From contig WFMF01000086.1 of NCBI GenBank assembly GCA_011033025.1, positions 248,001 to 312,000 of the forward strand: a stretch of DNA of 64,000 nt. Reading direction: 5' to 3'. Position 1 is the first letter of the stretch. Each line of letters begins with the position of its first letter. A program made the position numbers and the translations under genes. The notes beneath the pieces were generated by a model, which ran no database searches, was not told where the DNA came from, and was given only the letters and a program-made list of their open reading frames with translations. Shown here one piece after another: positions 48,773 to 64,000 of the stretch. This DNA comes from Beroe forskalii (lineage: Eukaryota > Ctenophora > Nuda > Beroida > Beroidae).

Positions 48773-50580
48773 TTTAGAGCCTCATAAAAAACCCTAATTT
48801 TTGGCAATGAAATGGTGTTTTTGGACAATTTACACCCATATTACCATATAGTCCCAAACTATGGCTGAAAACTGTTTTCTGCAATGTCAAGGCATGACAC
48901 CAAGTCCACTAGAACTATAAAATCATTCAGCTATTCAGGTTTCTCTTCCTAGGTCCAAGTATCTTAAGATTTTTGGAAGTTTTGGGAAGTTTTTGGGATT
49001 TTCTGACCCAGGTGTCCATGGTCCAACAATCTTTTGTACTAGGGTTTAGGGTAAGGATTAAGGTTAGGGTTTTGGTTAGGGCAATAATTAGGTTTAGGAT
49101 ACAGAAAGATTGACATTTAGGTCTGTGACATCACTCAGCCGGAGTTACTGATGTGTGCTCATAGGTTGAAAGCAACAGGTGGAAAAGTAGGTTGAAAAGT
49201 AGGTTGAAAGTAGGTAGCAAGGGCTCAATAAAGACACTTCCTGGCTTGGAAATTGCAGATCATGCTTTCAATCTTCAAGAGAGATGAGGAAAAGATAGTT
49301 CCTGTTGTGAAATCCATCCAGACTGAGGCACAGTAAAATTCTACATGTCCTTTCGACCTACTTTTCAACCTGCTGTTTTCGACCTATGAAGACACATATG
49401 CGTTATATGGGACACATACCTTGGCCAGCTTGCTTGAACAGTGTGGAATTTGCTATTGTGCACACAGTGTGGTGATTGACTGGTGCACGTGGCTGTTGTT
49501 ATGGGTGGCACTTGAAGTCAAACAATACAATACTACGAATGTAATAATTGCAATCATGCTACCCTAGAGGCTAGAGTACCTTAAGCTGCAATCAGGTCGA
49601 CATGCAAAAAGCACCAACAGTCTATTTAATACAAACGAAAATTAATAATAATAATAATTTAAACTTTTATATTATAGTGGCACATCAACTTAATATTATT
49701 GCACAGCTGTGCCACGAAAACAATGTAACAATAAGCTGAACAGTGCTTCAATCAAATAATATTTACAGTTAAAATTAACAGCCAAAATCTCAACATTTTT
49801 GAAGCTATTTTAAAGGTAAGCACTGCCTTAAAGACACCAAAAATAAATAAATACAAATTTCAATAAAATAGTTAATTAAGGTAAATAAATTAAATGTCAA
49901 ATGCTTGATGAATAATTTAAACAAAATATGTTAGATGTCAAATGCTTGTTTAAATAAATGAGTTTTAAGAGCACACTTGAACAAACCAATAGTAGGACAA
50001 ACTCTCAATTCTAGAGGGAGACTATTCCAAAGTTTCGGCCCAGATTTCTCAAAAGCACGATCTCCAAAATTTGAATAAACTCTAGGTTCATGCAATTAAA
50101 TTTGCAAGCTTCAAATATTAAAACTGAAAACATGAATTAGTGAACTGTTTAAAGCATTTTTGGGTTATTTAAAGGGTCAAGGCGAAGAATTTTTATGTAA
50201 CTTAATTTCATTGTATTTCAAATTGATGATTAAGATAAATTTCTTTTCCTTAGAAATTTCTTTTCCTTACTAGTTTACTCATAAAACTTGATACATCATT
50301 CAAGTATGATCCAACTAAGAAAATACCACTATTGAAGTTTCACATTTTGGAATAGATTGGAACAGAATAATTTTGACATAACATCAACTAAACAGACCCC
50401 TTCAAACAATCTTCTCATCATTTCACTAATTTTGACTAATTCAAAGCTTTAGGGCCTCATAAAAACCTTAACTTTTGGCTATAAAATGTTGTTTTTGGAC
50501 ACTTTATGGCCATATAGACTCAAAATATGGCTGAAAACTGTTTTGTGCGATTTGAAGGCATGAAACCAAGTCCACTAAAC
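48773..50580. repeat. Pair of ~140-bp direct repeats flanking the LINE remnant
   Basis: The segment around tttagagcctcataaaaaacc, tggctgaaaactgttttctg and ccaagtccacta at 48,773-48,912 recurs, diverged, at 50,447-50,580. They may be ends of one older element or two copies of a short dispersed repeat. Confidence 0.6.
49620..50095 (-). mobile_element. 3' remnant of a CR1/L2-like non-LTR retrotransposon
   Basis: The minus strand from 50,092 to about 49,929 encodes the conserved C-terminal end of LINE reverse transcriptases: NFGDRAFEKSGPKLWNSLPL, then CPTIGLFKCALKTHLF and a stop. AT-rich sequence with an (AAT) run follows to about 49,620 as the likely 3' UTR. The rest of the reverse transcriptase is missing, a usual 5' truncation. 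Confidence 0.75.
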
Positions 50581-52024
50581 AATTACCTTATTGGGCTGGC
50601 CTTTATTCAACCAGCCCTTCAGGAAGGGCTGGGGAAGCGCGCCGCGCGAGCCACACAGGGATATACGTGTTTAGCAAGCGGCCGCGCAATTTGCTATTAT
50701 CAGACGGCGCGGTGCCTGATCCAATGATCCCCAGCCCTTCGATCGGCGTGAGCGTGCGACAAATGACACACGTTTCCTGGCCCCCTCCAGGCTCCACGTG
50801 CTCTGGCAACAAATTCGCGACATTCAGACAACCTAGTGACATGAACGTCGCACGCGAGGGGTCAGGAAACGCAACACCTGACAAAAATTGGCTGCCAAAA
50901 TGAAGAACATGGTTAATGGTTGCCAGGCGTTGCCTGGCCCCCTCGCGCGCGCGAAGCGCGCGCGCCCCGACTCGCAACGTCTGGCAACGTCTGGCTAGTT
51001 AATGGTTTGTTTTAAGGGCATCTAAAACTTACAATCTTAATTTTAGAGAACGTGAACCCGTAGAGATTAAACGTAAACTAAAATTTAAAAGAATTAATTT
51101 AAGTGTCAGTGACAGTTCTTGCCAGGCGTTGCCTGGCCCCCTCGCGCGCGTCTGGCTAGACAGTTCGACTTCGAACAGCCGTTTGCGCATCTTTTGAGTT
51201 CGCGGTGTACAGACAAAAGACATGTTATTCATATTGTGTTAACTTACTAATGCACCACGCATACTAAAGTCACGAAAGACTCGCACAGCGGAGTTCGAAC
51301 TGCCACTAGATTAGTTTAACTATTACTAGTATTAAGACTTATTTGTAAGATCAAAATTCAACTTGAATTTCAAGGATCGAAAGTAGGATCTAGGAAGTCT
51401 AAAAGCTTAAAGATCCACTCAAACTTCAATTGGTTAAACAATAACAGTCCCAACTTTCCAGCCGCTAAAATTAAATCGAAAAGTTGCCATCCATAAAGGA
51501 CTTCCGCGAAATTTCGGCTATTCAGACCCCTCCCTCCCCTTGACCAAATGTCCACAACCCGAAATACCCCCCTCCGGACGTTCGTATTTTCATTCACAAT
51601 CTTTTCATGACCATTTTCTCCAATATGGGGCCAGAAACAACTTCATTATCTGACTCAATGTCGAAAATCTGAGTCAAAATTCTGAATGATTCGACTATTT
51701 TGTAGCGAAAACTAGTCAAATCGACCAAAATTTTCATAAATGCGGACATCCGCATTTGGCCAAACACCCCCTTTCTTTACGTCCGCATTGGCCAGACTAC
51801 CTTCCCTCTCTTTGCGAACGTCCTTAACGGATGGCCCCTAATAAGCTCATATTAAGGATAAAATAAATGAAGACCACTTAATACCACATATTATCTCAAT
51901 TTGTCCCTGTTTATTTGCACGCAAGACTTTCTTTTGTAGTGTGAAGGGCGTCCTCCGTTCTCCCGTAGGGTCCCATTAATAGTGGTTGGTAGAGTAACTG
52001 CAACCACTTCACATTCAGGTGAAA

Positions 52025-63369
<11,345 letters not shown>

Positions 63370-63657
63370 CTGAAAAGGAAGCGTTATTTATTCCCAGTTT
63401 TATTTATTCCCAGTTTTAAACTTTACAACACTACTTTATACAATCAAATTTGAGGAACCCAAAGCTGAAAGCTCGTTTTGATAACAGATTGTCTGTGTGC
63501 AATTGGATCTAATCTAATTTGTACACCGTCCTTCTGCAATTCTTGTTTGAAGTCTTGGTGGGAGTGCATCAGGCGCTGGTGTAAGTGCAGTGGTTTTATC
63601 CCTGCCCTCTCGTCCTCAAGTTATTGTTTCAGCACTGTTTAGAGAGTGCATCCCACC

Positions 63658-64000
63658 ATGAACACAGCTGATGAAAGTGACAATGAAACAGACATTAGTC
63701 ACAACTTCACTCCTCTTCTTCACCTCTCTTCACGCCCTGCTACACCTCCACTCCCTTCAAAGCACCCTTCAACTCCCAGATCAAAGAAAGGTAACCCTGT
63801 TTGTACTTCCTCAACTATCATCAATGATTTTGGTATTTGTTGTGCCTGTAGTGATGAGAATGCACTGGACAAATGTGTGAATTGTCTATTCTGCAACAAA
63901 AACTTCCATGCCATCTGCAGAATGGAAAATGGTGGTTCTGATAATATTCTTTGTAACAAAACATTCCTGGAACATTTCACAAAACGGTCTGAAAAACAAT
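63658..64000 (+). CDS. 5' part of a Cys-rich (PHD-like) zinc-finger protein, runs off window
   Basis: An ATG at 63,658 opens a frame with no stop through the last base, too short of the edge to show its end. The N-terminus is acidic/Thr-rich (MNTADESDNETD), then Pro/Ser-rich, then a zinc-finger pattern CCACSDEN, CVNCLFCNKNFHAIC and a later Cys (LCNKTF). A PHD-like finger near the N-terminus is common in ORF1 of CR1/L2-type LINEs, so it may be a retrotransposon rather than a host gene. The identity is unresolved. Confidence 0.5.
   Translation, partial: MNTADESDNETDISHNFTPLLHLSSRPATPPLPSKHPSTPRSKKGNPVCTSSTIINDFGICCACSDENALDKCVNCLFCNKNFHAICRMENGGSDNILCNKTFLEHFTKRSEKQ

Larger units (their letters stand above)
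47670..52024. other. Intergenic region between CacyBP and KDM2 3' end
   Basis: It contains the LINE remnant, the repeat pair and a GC-rich island (50.62-51.20 kb, with a cgcgcgcgcgaagcgcgcgc palindrome and ccaggcgttgcctggccccc repeated at 50,919 and 51,120). I recognise no host coding gene. Short frames of 60-124 codons show no domain pattern. Confidence 0.55.

Noticed and set aside
49035-49100. Interstitial telomere-like repeat (ttagggt variants)
   Set aside because: Only a few irregular TTAGGG-like words; too degenerate and short.

Overview
This is animal nuclear DNA: intron-rich genes with GT-AG introns, seven-transmembrane receptor genes, genes nested inside introns of other genes, and many transposons, foldback elements, minisatellites and a ~0.5-kb satellite. 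The gene set (midasin, CacyBP/SIP, a KDM2-type demethylase, a PHOSPHO-type phosphatase, orphan class-A receptors, a PAN-domain membrane protein) fits an invertebrate metazoan. I cannot place the phylum from the sequence alone.

Layout. (1) About 1-46.5 kb, minus strand: the 5' part of the giant AAA+ ribosome-assembly ATPase midasin (MDN1). I reconstructed 49 exons by homology, splice sites and reading-frame phase, about 2,280 codons running from the N-terminus through AAA1-AAA6; the gene continues off the left edge. Its introns host a decayed receptor (9.4-10.5 kb, plus), a receptor whose coding exon is interrupted by a 2.9-kb terminal-inverted-repeat element that itself carries splice signals (16.0-19.9 kb, minus), an intact receptor (22.9-24.1 kb, minus), a PAN-domain membrane protein (38.2-39.5 kb, plus), and a head-to-head satellite array (40.7-44.6 kb). 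(2) 46.98-47.67 kb, minus: single-exon CacyBP/SIP. (3) 47.7-52 kb: intergenic, with a CR1/L2-like LINE tail and a GC-rich island. (4) 52.0-63.4 kb, minus: a KDM2-type histone demethylase (JmjC, acidic linker, CXXC, PHD) in 20 exons, ending in a Ser-rich tail without a recognisable F-box/LRR. One of its introns contains, on the plus strand, a PHOSPHO2-like HAD phosphatase (54.8-56.6 kb) with two alternative first exons, followed by a 128-bp tandem array copied from its own last exon. (5) 63.66-64 kb, plus: the start of a Cys-rich zinc-finger ORF that runs off the window.

The strongest unusual signals concern intron and splice-site evolution. An element with a 7-bp target duplication sits in a receptor exon with GT in its terminal repeat and AG in the duplicated target, an introner-like arrangement. 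Several midasin minisatellites start exactly at exon/intron borders and replicate the splice site in every unit. One KDM2 intron is flanked by a 15-bp direct repeat and has no AG acceptor.
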